Assembly (NCBI RefSeq): GCF_000217935.1
Contig: NZ_AFHI01000006.1
Location: forward strand, 62,001 to 126,000
Length of the DNA: 64,000 nt
Origin: Rheinheimera sp. A13L
Lineage (GTDB): Bacteria; Pseudomonadota; Gammaproteobacteria; Enterobacterales; Alteromonadaceae
Direction of reading: 5' to 3'
Below the pieces are notes generated by a model. That model saw only the letters and a list, made by a program, of their open reading frames with translations, searched no databases and was not told the DNA's origin. Numbering within the stretch: the first letter of the stretch is position 1; each line of letters opens with the position of its first letter. Of this stretch, positions 38,346 to 46,400 are shown piece after piece. The position numbers and the translations under genes were made by a program.

Positions 38346-38419
38346 ACGGCACCTCCATGTGCCGTACCAAGACCGGCAGCCTGCGGCTGTGAAAATTGTC
38401 TATCCTGCCAATTTTTCAT
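38342..38419 (-). CDS. mini-ORF 6 of tandem array, coupled to the amidohydrolase
   Basis: Starts MKNWQDRQFSQPQAAG and ends LGTAHGGAV, with silent changes (GAC to GAT, CTG to CTT) relative to other copies. Its TGA overlaps the amidohydrolase ATG, so it is the last step of the relay. Confidence 0.55.
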   Translation of the reverse strand: MKNWQDRQFSQPQAAGLGTAHGGAV

Positions 38420-38493
38420 ACGGCACCTCCATGTGCCGTACCCTGAAGAGCAGCCTGCGGCTGTGAAAATTGTCTGTCCTGCCAATTTTTCAT
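38416..38493 (-). CDS. mini-ORF 5 of tandem array
   Basis: Identical to mini-ORF 4. Coupled by ATGA overlaps on both sides. Confidence 0.5.
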   Translation of the reverse strand: MKNWQDRQFSQPQAALQGTAHGGAV

Positions 38494-38567
38494 ACGGCAC
38501 CTCCATGTGCCGTACCCTGAAGAGCAGCCTGCGGCTGTGAAAATTGTCTGTCCTGCCAATTTTTCAT
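38490..38567 (-). CDS. mini-ORF 4 of tandem array
   Basis: Starts MKNWQDRQFSQPQAAL and ends QGTAHGGAV. Identical in sequence to mini-ORF 5, indicating recent copy-number change. Coupled by ATGA overlaps on both sides. Confidence 0.5.
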   Translation of the reverse strand: MKNWQDRQFSQPQAALQGTAHGGAV

Positions 38568-38641
38568 ACGGCACCTCCATGTGCCGTACCCAGACCGGCA
38601 GCCTGCGGCTGTGAAAATTGTCTGTCCTGCCAATTTTTCAT
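38564..38641 (-). CDS. mini-ORF 3 of tandem array
   Basis: Starts MKNWQDRQFSQPQAAG and ends LGTAHGGAV; serine replaces proline at residue 10 relative to copies 1 and 2. Coupled by ATGA overlaps on both sides. Confidence 0.5.
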   Translation of the reverse strand: MKNWQDRQFSQPQAAGLGTAHGGAV

Positions 38642-38715
38642 ACCGCACCTCCATGTGCCGTACCCTTTAGAGCAGCCTGCGGCTGTGGAAATTGTCTGTC
38701 CTGCCAATTTTTCAT
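38638..38715 (-). CDS. mini-ORF 2 of tandem array
   Basis: Same length and phase as mini-ORF 1; starts MKNWQDRQFPQPQAAL and ends KGTAHGGAV. One silent GCC to GCG change breaks a stem pair in the hairpin at its end. Coupled by ATGA to mini-ORFs 1 and 3. Confidence 0.5.
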   Translation of the reverse strand: MKNWQDRQFPQPQAALKGTAHGGAV

Positions 38716-38789
38716 ACGGCACCTCCATGTGCCGTACCCAGACCGGCAGCCTGCGGCTGTGGAAATTGTCTGTCCTGCCAATTTTTCAT
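38712..38789 (-). CDS. mini-ORF 1 of tandem array (first, 25 residues)
   Basis: First member, with its own ribosome site AAAGGA seven bases before ATG 38789. The peptide starts MKNWQDRQFPQPQAAG and ends LGTAHGGAV. Its TGA overlaps the start of mini-ORF 2 by two bases. Whether the peptide itself has a role is unknown. Confidence 0.55.
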   Translation of the reverse strand: MKNWQDRQFPQPQAAGLGTAHGGAV

Positions 38790-39011
38790 TCTTAATCCTT
38801 TAGTTCAAACGGCTTATTGTGGAAAAAAATATTGCTCAGAGGCCCACACAAATGAGCCACCAAACTTTGTTTACACCACTTAGTCGTAGCAAAAAGGGAA
38901 AAGGTTTGAATGTGTTTCAACTACTTATAAAAAATTGTCTGCCAAAGGTGTCTCTGTTTTTATCCTTAACACTTGGGCCCCAAGGTTAGTTTGGCTGTAT
39001 TTGTCAGTGGG

Positions 39012-39449
39012 CTACAACTGAATCACAGCTAACATATCCTCGCCCTCTTCATCCATACCCACCTCAACAAAACCAAAGCTGGCATAAAAATCCCTGGCTA
39101 CCGGGTTTTCGGGGTTGTAACAAATTTCAATTTGCTGCAGACCTGGACTTTGTTTTATCTGCTCCACTGCAAGATTTAAAGCAATTCGGCCTATACCTTG
39201 TTGTTGATGGTGTTGGTCCACCATAAAACGCCAAATTGACACTTTTTCGCTGGACTCTTTTACCCACATTAAAAAGCCAACGGGCCTCTCATACAGACAA
39301 ATAGCTCTGGTTTCATAACCCTCGTTAAACATAGCTTCCACCAGTGACCACATAGAGCTGGCCACATAGTCCTGTTGATCCTCTGTCACATCCAGATCAC
39401 ATACTGCTTCGTAATTTTCTTTAGTGACTTGCTCTAGCGATACCTGCAC
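39012..39449 (-). CDS. GNAT family N-acetyltransferase
   Basis: A 145-residue acetyltransferase-like protein. The acetyl-CoA binding motif is HHQQQGIGRIALNLAVEQI, followed by IEICYNPENPVARDFYASFGFVEVG, both characteristic of GNAT motifs A and B. The acceptor is unknown. GTG 39449 is preceded by AAGGAC. It is one of three GNAT genes between 39 and 44 kb. Confidence 0.85.
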   Translation of the reverse strand: MQVSLEQVTKENYEAVCDLDVTEDQQDYVASSMWSLVEAMFNEGYETRAICLYERPVGFLMWVKESSEKVSIWRFMVDQHHQQQGIGRIALNLAVEQIKQSPGLQQIEICYNPENPVARDFYASFGFVEVGMDEEGEDMLAVIQL

Positions 39450-39541
39450 GGTTTGTCCTTAAACTTGGTTCGGCGCATCAGGCCAGACTCTTTACTGGCG
39501 ATAAAATGGCTTGGAGTAAACACTGAGCTATACACACGGAG

Positions 39542-40000
39542 TTATGCACAAGATCGGATATAAGCAGCCAGCTTTTCGAGTTCGCTGTCATTTGCTCTTT
39601 CACAATCATGGGTTGATAAAAAGCCTTCATAGCGGCGAAGGAAAGGCCCTTTGGTCCCGTCAATAGCCTGAAAATTTGAATCATTGCCAGTGCCATGCAT
39701 AGGTATCAATTTGCTATGTAAATGATCGACTTCATATCCCTCATAGGCCATCCCGGTCCGGGCCACCCCATCAAGAGCTTTATCCAACAGCAGAGCAACT
39801 TTTTTACTGGCAAGGGTCAGCTTAGAGACAACTTCATCTTTCTGAGCAAAGATATAACTCGGGTAGTGTTTTTTTGGAATAACAACTGTAAAACCTGCAG
39901 TGTTTGGGTAAATAGACAAAAAAGCCAGGTGCTCATCATCTTCCCATACTTTATGGCAAGGAGACCTACCGGCAACTATGTCACAAAAAATACAACTCAT
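39542..40000 (-). CDS. HIT family protein
   Basis: A 152-residue nucleotide-binding hydrolase-like protein. The N-terminal CIFCDIVAGRSPCHKVWEDDEHLAFL and TVVIPKKHYPSYIF are HIT-family segments. The histidine triad region is VDHLHSKLIPMHG: two of the expected histidines are clear, and the last is in MHG. Members hydrolyse nucleoside phosphoramidates or Ap4A-type nucleotides. AAGGAT precedes ATG 40000. Single gene. Confidence 0.85.
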   Translation of the reverse strand: MSCIFCDIVAGRSPCHKVWEDDEHLAFLSIYPNTAGFTVVIPKKHYPSYIFAQKDEVVSKLTLASKKVALLLDKALDGVARTGMAYEGYEVDHLHSKLIPMHGTGNDSNFQAIDGTKGPFLRRYEGFLSTHDCERANDSELEKLAAYIRSCA

Positions 40001-40214
40001 ATCTATCCTTGCAATAAATCATCCAGATGGATCAGCCTGCCAGGTGTTGTTATCCAAAAAACTAAGACGGCTTTTATTTTTTGTAAGAGAACCCGGCTCC
40101 TGTTCAGCTTAACTTTGCATATACAGACGTTGACCGACCAGCCATCGAAAGCGGACTATTTCCCCACTACAGTTGGCTGGTGGCGCTCATTTAACAAGCA
40201 ACAGAATAGAGTAT

Positions 40215-40709
40215 TCAGCTATTTTGTATAACAAACTCATGAAACTCGTCATTTTCCGGAGGGCTTAATTCTTCCACTGATTTAATTGGGAGTTTTGCAA
40301 ACAAATGTAGCCAAAAATCATAAGCGGTGCGATCTTCGTTATAGACAGCCACATGCCACTCATTACCAGAATTTAATAACAACTTATCAATCACAAAAGT
40401 AGCGATCCCGAGGTTGCGATATTTTGGTAACACAAAAATATCTGAAAGCTCAGGCATTTCTCGGCCAGCTATTTCTGTAGATTCAAGGGTAACAAAGCCC
40501 GCAACAGCATTATCAACGCAAATTAACCAGGCTTCGCAGTCTTCGATACCTTGAACAACATCGGCCAGATAGTCATCGTCAATATCAAATAGTCCCTTTT
40601 CACTGACACTATCTCCATTAAACGTACTTTGATGATATGCATAAAATTGCCACAGACTGGACAACAACCCGACTTCATTTTCTTTGAATTTTCTTACTTC
40701 AATTTTCAT
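40215..40709 (-). CDS. GNAT family N-acetyltransferase
   Basis: A 164-residue protein with GNAT features: DIFVLPKYRNLGIATFVIDKLL for the acetyl-CoA loop and EWHVAVYNEDRTAYDFWLHLF for motif B, though the usual RGxG turn is reduced to RNLGIA. The acceptor is unknown. AGGAT precedes ATG 40709. Confidence 0.8.
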   Translation of the reverse strand: MKIEVRKFKENEVGLLSSLWQFYAYHQSTFNGDSVSEKGLFDIDDDYLADVVQGIEDCEAWLICVDNAVAGFVTLESTEIAGREMPELSDIFVLPKYRNLGIATFVIDKLLLNSGNEWHVAVYNEDRTAYDFWLHLFAKLPIKSVEELSPPENDEFHEFVIQNS

Positions 40710-40870
40710 ACAAACATCCTATCTGATGAAATATCTGAGATGGCGATAACCAGCACGCCCTTGTGATTCTCTTGATTGGACGTGAAAAATAATTTATTTA
40801 TCAAAGACTTTCAATAGCGAATACCAGAATTTTTGGAATTCGTTTCAGAACCATTCTCCGCATCATGCTA

Positions 40871-41263
40871 CTAAGCTGAACTCTTACCTTTTACCGCTAT
40901 TAAAAACACCAGAGTACAAGCTACAACCATCAGATCCATGCCGATAGCCGGGGCTGCTTTTTGCAAAAAGCTCTGGCCGTATATAAAGAGCAGCACCACA
41001 AAAATCAGTTTGCTGATGGCAGCTACTGTTGCAGCGAAAACTCTGTGTTTTTCATTGAATGCACCATAAATCAACATCAGACCTATAAGGCCAACCAAAG
41101 CAGACCAGCTACGGATAATCAATGATTCAAGTTCGCCATCAAATGAGCTGCCGAACATGGACTGCAGCGCAGCCTGAGGTGCAAAAAGGCCATAGAGCAT
41201 AGTGGAGGTCAGCACACCGGACAGCAGCATCAGCCATTTAAAATTCCGTAGTATAAAATCCAT
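40871..41263 (-). CDS. hypothetical four-helix membrane protein
   Basis: A 130-residue protein with four hydrophobic segments and few charges: LMLLSGVLTSTMLYGLF, SALVGLIGLMLIYGAF, FAATVAAISKLIFVVLLF and IGMDLMVVACTLVFLIAV. No family assigned with confidence. AAAAGGA precedes ATG 41263. It stands between the GNAT and DUF2254 genes, all on the minus strand. Confidence 0.65.
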   Translation of the reverse strand: MDFILRNFKWLMLLSGVLTSTMLYGLFAPQAALQSMFGSSFDGELESLIIRSWSALVGLIGLMLIYGAFNEKHRVFAATVAAISKLIFVVLLFIYGQSFLQKAAPAIGMDLMVVACTLVFLIAVKGKSSA

Positions 41264-41399
41264 AATATCCTTTTATGCTTTTCGTTAGGGTTGCGTTTTC
41301 AATTGACTGTATCGCCTGTACTGCCTGAATGGCAAATATGGTATTTCAGAGTAAAGATTGATGTTGAATGAGCAGTGAGCGCTTTCAATCATCATCCAC

Positions 41400-42701
41400 T
41401 CACCTTTCCTTTTTATGTACTGGTGAAGCAGATAACTCTGCGCTCTTAGCTGAAAAATCAGCAGCATCTTCAACCACTTTAAGATCTTCTGCGATATTCA
41501 GCGCAAGATGAGCCCGCTTCAGGGCCAGACGGCTGTGGTACTCTGCAGCTTGCCGTATATCGGCATCCTGACTTGATGCCAGAGACTCAAGCGCTTTTTG
41601 TAATCTTACAGCCACCTCAATGACTCCAGCGCCGTCGCGGGCTATTGCGGTGAAGGCGTCATCAAACATATCCCGCACGGACAACTCAGGCACTGCTACA
41701 CGGTCATACTTCGACTCCAGTTTCCCTTCAGCAGGTTGGGGTTCACCCCACAGGGTAAAAAGCCGGACAAGTACTCCAATAATACAAATGGCTGTACCAG
41801 GATCATTGACGGCGGGAGACAAAGCACGACCAGAGATTTCCGACAGTACCACCAAACCAAACCGCGGATCATCATCGAAAAGGCGTGAACTCCCCATTTG
41901 AAATGCCCCGGCAACAGCGGTGTTATCAACGTCAGTTGGCGCCCCCTGATCGGCAATGATATAAGCCAATGCTTTGTTTGGTGTAGCAAAAGTGCCGGGC
42001 AAAGCAGCTACAACTAACAGCGCTTTGTTTTGTTCTGCCCAGCTTTGGAGCGCCGCTATATCTATGTATTGGACATAACCCACATTCGCTGCATACACCA
42101 CATGATCGCTCTTTTGTGAACTCACAGCTACCCCACAAAGATGTGGAGCACTCCACCGCCGTTTCAAAGCTGCGGCAGTGGCATTTTCAACTTTATCAAT
42201 GGTTGTTCCCATACGTCCAAGGCGCGCAATACGGTCGACCCAGCGCACAAAAGTAACCACCACCATACCGAATATAAAGGCTGTCAGAACAAAAAGAATA
42301 AACAATCCTGCCCTCTCAAAATAGTCGTTCTTGACCGCGGTCAGCGCTACTATGCTGAAAATAAATGCGCCAACAAAAGTAGAAAGTGCATTTTGCGATG
42401 CGTCGTCAGAGACAACCAAAGTGAATGACCGCGGCGTTGCGGTGTTGGCTGCGGAAGCATAGGCAGAGACCATAGACGAGACGGAGAAAGTGGCAATAAC
42501 CAGCATGCTGGACGCCATAATAGAAAGCAGAGCCTCTATCGAGTCCAATGAAACTTCTGGTGTAAATTTTGCCAAGCCAGTGCCATCTGCAAATTTTGCG
42601 ACGAAGGCTACCGCAACAGAGAGTAAACAAACAGCCAAGGGTTTTACCCAAAGCCGGTCACGAAACTTGTTAAAAACAAGCCTAAAACGTTCTGTTAACA
42701 C
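41400..42701 (-). CDS. DUF2254 family membrane protein
   Basis: A 433-residue protein with four N-terminal helices and a soluble C-terminal half. The segments SMLVIATFSVSSMVSAYASAANTATPRSF, then FIFSIVALTAV, and later GLVVLSEISGRALSPAVNDPGTA are characteristic of DUF2254, whose function is unknown. The frame extends to 42731, but AAAGGAG lies eight bases before GTG 42701 inside that extension, so 42701 is chosen. Confidence 0.82.
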   Translation of the reverse strand: MLTERFRLVFNKFRDRLWVKPLAVCLLSVAVAFVAKFADGTGLAKFTPEVSLDSIEALLSIMASSMLVIATFSVSSMVSAYASAANTATPRSFTLVVSDDASQNALSTFVGAFIFSIVALTAVKNDYFERAGLFILFVLTAFIFGMVVVTFVRWVDRIARLGRMGTTIDKVENATAAALKRRWSAPHLCGVAVSSQKSDHVVYAANVGYVQYIDIAALQSWAEQNKALLVVAALPGTFATPNKALAYIIADQGAPTDVDNTAVAGAFQMGSSRLFDDDPRFGLVVLSEISGRALSPAVNDPGTAICIIGVLVRLFTLWGEPQPAEGKLESKYDRVAVPELSVRDMFDDAFTAIARDGAGVIEVAVRLQKALESLASSQDADIRQAAEYHSRLALKRAHLALNIAEDLKVVEDAADFSAKSAELSASPVHKKER

Positions 42702-42830
42702 AACAAAGCTCCTTTGGTTTTTGTCTGGCACTGGTTTTCAGCTATCGCCAAAGGGTTCAGTACAGCTCTGCACTCATTATGCTGACTATCTGCTGAGACC
42801 ATTCAATTTTCCAGCATGTTGTTTTATCCC

Positions 42831-43367
42831 TTACGACAGATTTTTGTTTTTACACAGCCACTCTTGTCTTTCAAGTTTGTAGTATTTGACCCCAGGTTCA
42901 GAAACAACATCATCCCTTACATACTGAAAGCCACTTTTGGTGATCACTCTGCCAGAGGCCGGGTTCCCGGCAAGGTGCCTTGCATCAATACGAGACAAAG
43001 CGTAGTGGTTAAAACCAAACTCAAGGATCCGCATAGAAGCTTCTGTGCAATAACCTTGTCCCCAATAAGGCAGTCCGATCCAATACCCCAGGTTCCCGCT
43101 CTGCCCTGAAATTTGCGTAATACTGACAGCACCTATAAGTTCGCCGCTTTCACGGATCACAATAGCAAACACGACCGCCTTTCTGTTTTTACACCAGGCA
43201 TCATGCAACCCAATCCATTCCTCTGCCATACCATCCAGATAAGGATGAGGTATGTTTTCTGTCATATCGGCAATTATTTTTTCACCGGCAAGCGACTGAA
43301 CTTTTGGCGCATCTTCAGCGTTAAAAGGTCGGAGAATTAATCTCTCTGTCTCTAATGTCGGTATCAT
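42831..43367 (-). CDS. RimJ/RimL-type GNAT acetyltransferase
   Basis: A 178-residue GNAT protein with the N-terminal signature LETERLILRPFNAEDAPKVQSL of RimJ/RimL-like enzymes, the acetyl-CoA loop YWGQGYCTEASMRILEFGF, and the terminal KSGFQYVRDDV. Such proteins acetylate protein N-termini, spermidine or antibiotics; the target is unknown. AGGAC precedes ATG 43367. Confidence 0.85.
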   Translation of the reverse strand: MIPTLETERLILRPFNAEDAPKVQSLAGEKIIADMTENIPHPYLDGMAEEWIGLHDAWCKNRKAVVFAIVIRESGELIGAVSITQISGQSGNLGYWIGLPYWGQGYCTEASMRILEFGFNHYALSRIDARHLAGNPASGRVITKSGFQYVRDDVVSEPGVKYYKLERQEWLCKNKNLS

Positions 43368-43442
43368 TGTTGTCCTCAGCTATGTCCATCCACAGGTTCA
43401 TCTGACGCGGCTACCCGCTGGTCATAATATTTGTTTGCCAGC

Positions 43443-44282
43443 TTAGCACTCAACAGGCAAAGCACTGTTACTTCCCCAATCCGACCAGGAGCCATCGTAC
43501 AAAATCAGATGACTGTAGCCCACGACAACCGCAGCCAGCAAGGTAATGCATGCGGTGATACCAGAACCACATGAAAATACGAGCCTTGTGTTATTGCTTC
43601 CGGTCAGGTTTAAGAAGATCTCAGATAACTGTTCAGGGCTTTTAAAACAATGCCCATTCAATACCTCTGGAAACGGCAAGTTTAAAGCACCGGGAATATG
43701 ACCACTGCGGACACCTGCCCTTGGTTCCGGAACTAATCCCTGGAATCGCTCCTTCGAGCGCGCATCAATGAGAGTCAGCTGTCCATTTACTATTTTGTCC
43801 ATGATGTAATTTGAATCGCATACAAAACCTGACTGAAGCTTTCCATTCATGTGACCTGGTACTGCTTCATCAACAGATAAACCCGACACCACCGATCTTT
43901 TTTCGGACAACCATTGAGGTAAACCGCCATCCAGCACAAAGCTATTTTTGCAGCCCATTGCCTGAAAAATCCACCAGGCCCGTGGCGCTGAATAAATGCC
44001 CTGATTGTCATAAAAAACAACGATACTTTCAGCATTTATACCAAGCCGCTGAACCTCCCGCGTGAATTGCTCTTCCACAGGAAAGGCGTGAACTTGTGTT
44101 GACGTTAAATCACACAATGATGTTTCTAAATCAAGATGCTGGCTATTTGGTATAAAAAGTGGTCGGCCATATTCAATGGCTTTTTTACCCACCACTTTAC
44201 TCATACTTACATCAATAAGCACAAGCTGCGGATTGTTTAAATTGGCCTCGAGCCAAGAGGTTGTGACGAGAGGGAATTCCAT
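43443..44282 (-). CDS. sseA: sulfurtransferase, 3-mercaptopyruvate/thiosulfate type
   Basis: A 279-residue two-domain rhodanese. The N-terminal inactive domain starts TTSWLEANLNNPQLVLIDVS; the C-terminal domain ends with the active-site loop FSCGSGITACITLL, whose CGSGxTA matches 3-mercaptopyruvate sulfurtransferases rather than CRxGxR rhodaneses. The linker motif RSGHIPGALNLPF is present. The frame extends to 44327; AGGAG precedes ATG 44282. It is cytosolic, moving sulfur from mercaptopyruvate to an acceptor. Confidence 0.87.
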   Translation of the reverse strand: MEFPLVTTSWLEANLNNPQLVLIDVSMSKVVGKKAIEYGRPLFIPNSQHLDLETSLCDLTSTQVHAFPVEEQFTREVQRLGINAESIVVFYDNQGIYSAPRAWWIFQAMGCKNSFVLDGGLPQWLSEKRSVVSGLSVDEAVPGHMNGKLQSGFVCDSNYIMDKIVNGQLTLIDARSKERFQGLVPEPRAGVRSGHIPGALNLPFPEVLNGHCFKSPEQLSEIFLNLTGSNNTRLVFSCGSGITACITLLAAVVVGYSHLILYDGSWSDWGSNSALPVEC

Positions 44283-44485
44283 TTTTTCTCCTGGGTAAAA
44301 TGGCACACAACGCAGCAGATGAGGCATAACCAGCCCGTCCTGTATGAATTGGCAGTAAAACTACTGAGAAAAACCAGAAAGTACAACAGTTTAGTGGCTC
44401 AGGCATGCAAAGCTCAGAAATAATACAGCAACTTTTCCTGACAATGCAGCTGTCTGCTTTTTGCAGAAAACCAGTTTGCAGACAC

Positions 44486-44513
44486 AAAAAAGCCCCGGCT
44501 TCGGGGCTTTTTT
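44486..44513. terminator. intrinsic terminator between sulfurtransferase and pepD
   Basis: A 12-bp stem (AAAAAAGCCCCG with CGGGGCTTTTTT) with a 4-nt loop. Palindromic with A and T tracts, it can act for pepD on the minus strand. Confidence 0.85.
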
Positions 44514-44546
44514 ACTGATGGCTTACTGAACGACTTACTGCATTAG

Positions 44547-46007
44547 TTAAGCTCGTTCAGGAATACGCTCCAGCACGGCGAGCAATAATTCCCAGTACTG
44601 ACCTACAGTAGTGATGTTGACCATTTCATCCGGACCATGCGGGAAGCGGATAGTCGGGCCTATCGACACCATATCCATATCCGGATAAGGCTCTTTAAAT
44701 AAACCACACTCTAAACCAGCGTGGATCACCATAATGACCGGCTCTTTGTTATAAATATCCTGATAGGTGTCGCGCACTATGGCCATCACTGGTGAATCCG
44801 GGTTCGGTTTCCAGCCAGGGTAAGCCCCACTGAACTTCACTTCTGCGCCCGCTAACAACGCCAGTGAACTTAACATGCTTTCAACCTGTTCACGGCCACT
44901 GTCTATTAAAGAGCGGATTAAACAGAGCACCTGAATGCTGTTTGTTTTAGTACTGATCACGCCCATATTTAATGAGGTTTCAGTCACGCCTTCTACTTCA
45001 TCACTCATCCTCATCACGCCATTAGGGCTGACATTTAATAAGTGGATCAGTGTAGTTTGAGTCGCAGCAGTCAGTACCTGAGCCGGAGTAACCACCTCGG
45101 CCAGACTGAGTTTTAATGCAGGTTCAACCGCAGCTAATTCAAACTGCAACAAGGCTTCAAATTGTGCTACCGCTTGTTGCAACCGGGTCAGTTTTTCCGA
45201 AGGAACAGTGAGCGTGACTGTCGCTTCACGTGGTATCGCATTACGCAACGAACCACCGCTAAAGCTGGCGATGGCCAATTCGAGTTCTGTTGCATTGTCA
45301 GCTAAAAATCGCGCCAACAGTTTATTGGCATTGCCACGGCCCAGATGAATATTCACACCTGAGTGACCACCTTTTAAGCCTGTTACACTTAAATCAAAAG
45401 TGGTTACAGCATCAGACGCGGCTTGCCACACGACTGGCACTGTAAATTCAGCGTCCACGCCACCGGCGCAGCCCATGTAAATTTCGCCTTCTTGTTCAGA
45501 GTCGGTATTGATCAGAATTTCTGCATCCAGCATGCCAGGTTCCACACCAAAGGCACCTGTCATCCCTGCTTCTTCGTCTATGGTCAGCAGCACTTCCAAA
45601 GGACCGTGTTTAATCTCATCACTGCCTAAAATAGCTAAAGCTGAGGCCATGCCTATACCGTTGTCGGCCCCTAGTGTTGTGCCTCTGGCTTTTACCCAGT
45701 CACCGTCGATATAAGCCTCGATAGGATCGCTGGTGAAATCATGGTTTTTATCAGCGTTTTTTTGCGGCACCATATCCAGGTGAGCCTGGATCACCACCAC
45801 TTTACGATTTTCAAAACCTGGTGTTGCAGGCTTTTTAATGATCAGGTTGCCCACTTTGTCTTCAACAACAGTTAAGCCTTTGTCACGCGCCCAGTGTTGA
45901 ATATGCAAGCTTAACGCCTGCTCATGTTTCGACGGGTGCGGAATAGCACAAATTTGACTAAACCATTGCCATAACGGCTGTGGGTATAAGGATGATAATG
46001 CTGACAC
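44547..46007 (-). CDS. pepD: aminoacyl-histidine dipeptidase (beta-Ala-His type)
   Basis: A 486-residue M20-family metallopeptidase cleaving Xaa-His dipeptides such as carnosine. Visible are the zinc-site HLDMVPQ, the bridging aspartate in GADNGIGMA, EEAGMTGAFGVE with the catalytic and ligand glutamates, and HAGLECGLF near the C-terminus. The length and the start SSLYPQPLWQWFSQICAIPHPSK match PepD. The start is GTG 46007 following AGGAG. Strong terminator downstream. A housekeeping enzyme of dipeptide use. Confidence 0.92.
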   Translation of the reverse strand: MSALSSLYPQPLWQWFSQICAIPHPSKHEQALSLHIQHWARDKGLTVVEDKVGNLIIKKPATPGFENRKVVVIQAHLDMVPQKNADKNHDFTSDPIEAYIDGDWVKARGTTLGADNGIGMASALAILGSDEIKHGPLEVLLTIDEEAGMTGAFGVEPGMLDAEILINTDSEQEGEIYMGCAGGVDAEFTVPVVWQAASDAVTTFDLSVTGLKGGHSGVNIHLGRGNANKLLARFLADNATELELAIASFSGGSLRNAIPREATVTLTVPSEKLTRLQQAVAQFEALLQFELAAVEPALKLSLAEVVTPAQVLTAATQTTLIHLLNVSPNGVMRMSDEVEGVTETSLNMGVISTKTNSIQVLCLIRSLIDSGREQVESMLSSLALLAGAEVKFSGAYPGWKPNPDSPVMAIVRDTYQDIYNKEPVIMVIHAGLECGLFKEPYPDMDMVSIGPTIRFPHGPDEMVNITTVGQYWELLLAVLERIPERA

Positions 46008-46400
46008 AACAACTCCTGATTAAGACGCTCAGCTAAAAACGCGGGCATTTTAACATAAAGCACAGCTGGTGCAGCGCTAAAAACTTTGAGTCACTATTCT
46101 GCAAAAGGGTTGTAGTGTAAAGGTGGCTTCAGTCTGCCATTTCTAAGCCCGACTCTCACACGGGACTCCTCAATAGACTTTGGTTGATTTCAGTAAGCCA
46201 AAAAACCTGAAATGTTTTTAATCCCTCTCCAATTTAACTTTTAGACATAGTGAGGTACAGCCTCACTATTCTTAGCTGCTGTTTTTTTGTGCGGCAATTC
46301 TCTTGTGTGTGCTACCGCACTGAAATCATATGAACTACAGCAGCATGATCTGGCCGTTTTTTTCCTCGTTACGCTCATTACACCTTATCTGAGGGCTTGA
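46008..46400. other. divergent intergenic region between pepD and Crp/Fnr paralog 2
   Basis: No gene is seen. The right part contains the operator-like palindrome at 46307-46320; the rest is AT-rich. Confidence 0.5.
46307..46320. promoter_or_regulatory. imperfect palindrome GTGTGCTACCGCAC before Crp/Fnr paralog 2
   Basis: It matches 11 of 14 positions of GTGCGATATCGCAC at 21861-21874 and is centred about 87 bases before its gene, against 84 in the other case. A second GTGCGG half-site occurs at 46289-46294. Confidence 0.45.

Larger units (their letters stand above)
38342..38789 (-). repeat. six-copy 74-bp tandem repeat, each a coupled 25-codon ORF
   Basis: Starts of successive copies are 74 bases apart (38343, 38417, 38491, 38565, 38639, 38713 and the first start at 38787 on the + strand). 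On the minus strand every copy reads from ATG to a TGA that overlaps the next ATG, using the pattern ATGA; the sixth overlaps the amidohydrolase ATG. In five copies TACGGCAC and GTGCCGTA form a perfect 8-bp hairpin with loop ATGGAG in the mRNA (38345-38366 is the leftmost), placing part of the ribosome site GGAGGT in the loop; the copy starting at 38639 has one stem mismatch. The first copy has its own AAAGGA site. Differences between copies keep length and frame. Confidence 0.9.

Noticed and set aside
38342-38789. CRISPR array or REP/RAYT element
   Set aside because: Units are almost identical along their whole length with no variable spacers, and no cas or RAYT gene is present.
38544-38883. 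Plus-strand ORFs through the 74-bp repeats encoding repeated MSVLPIFHTAP-type sequence
   Set aside because: The minus-strand reading gives complete units with ribosome sites, coupled stops and fitting substitutions; the plus-strand frames arise because 74 is not a multiple of three.
42141-42428. Plus-strand ORFs within DUF2254
   Set aside because: They lack ribosome sites and lie entirely under a conserved gene.
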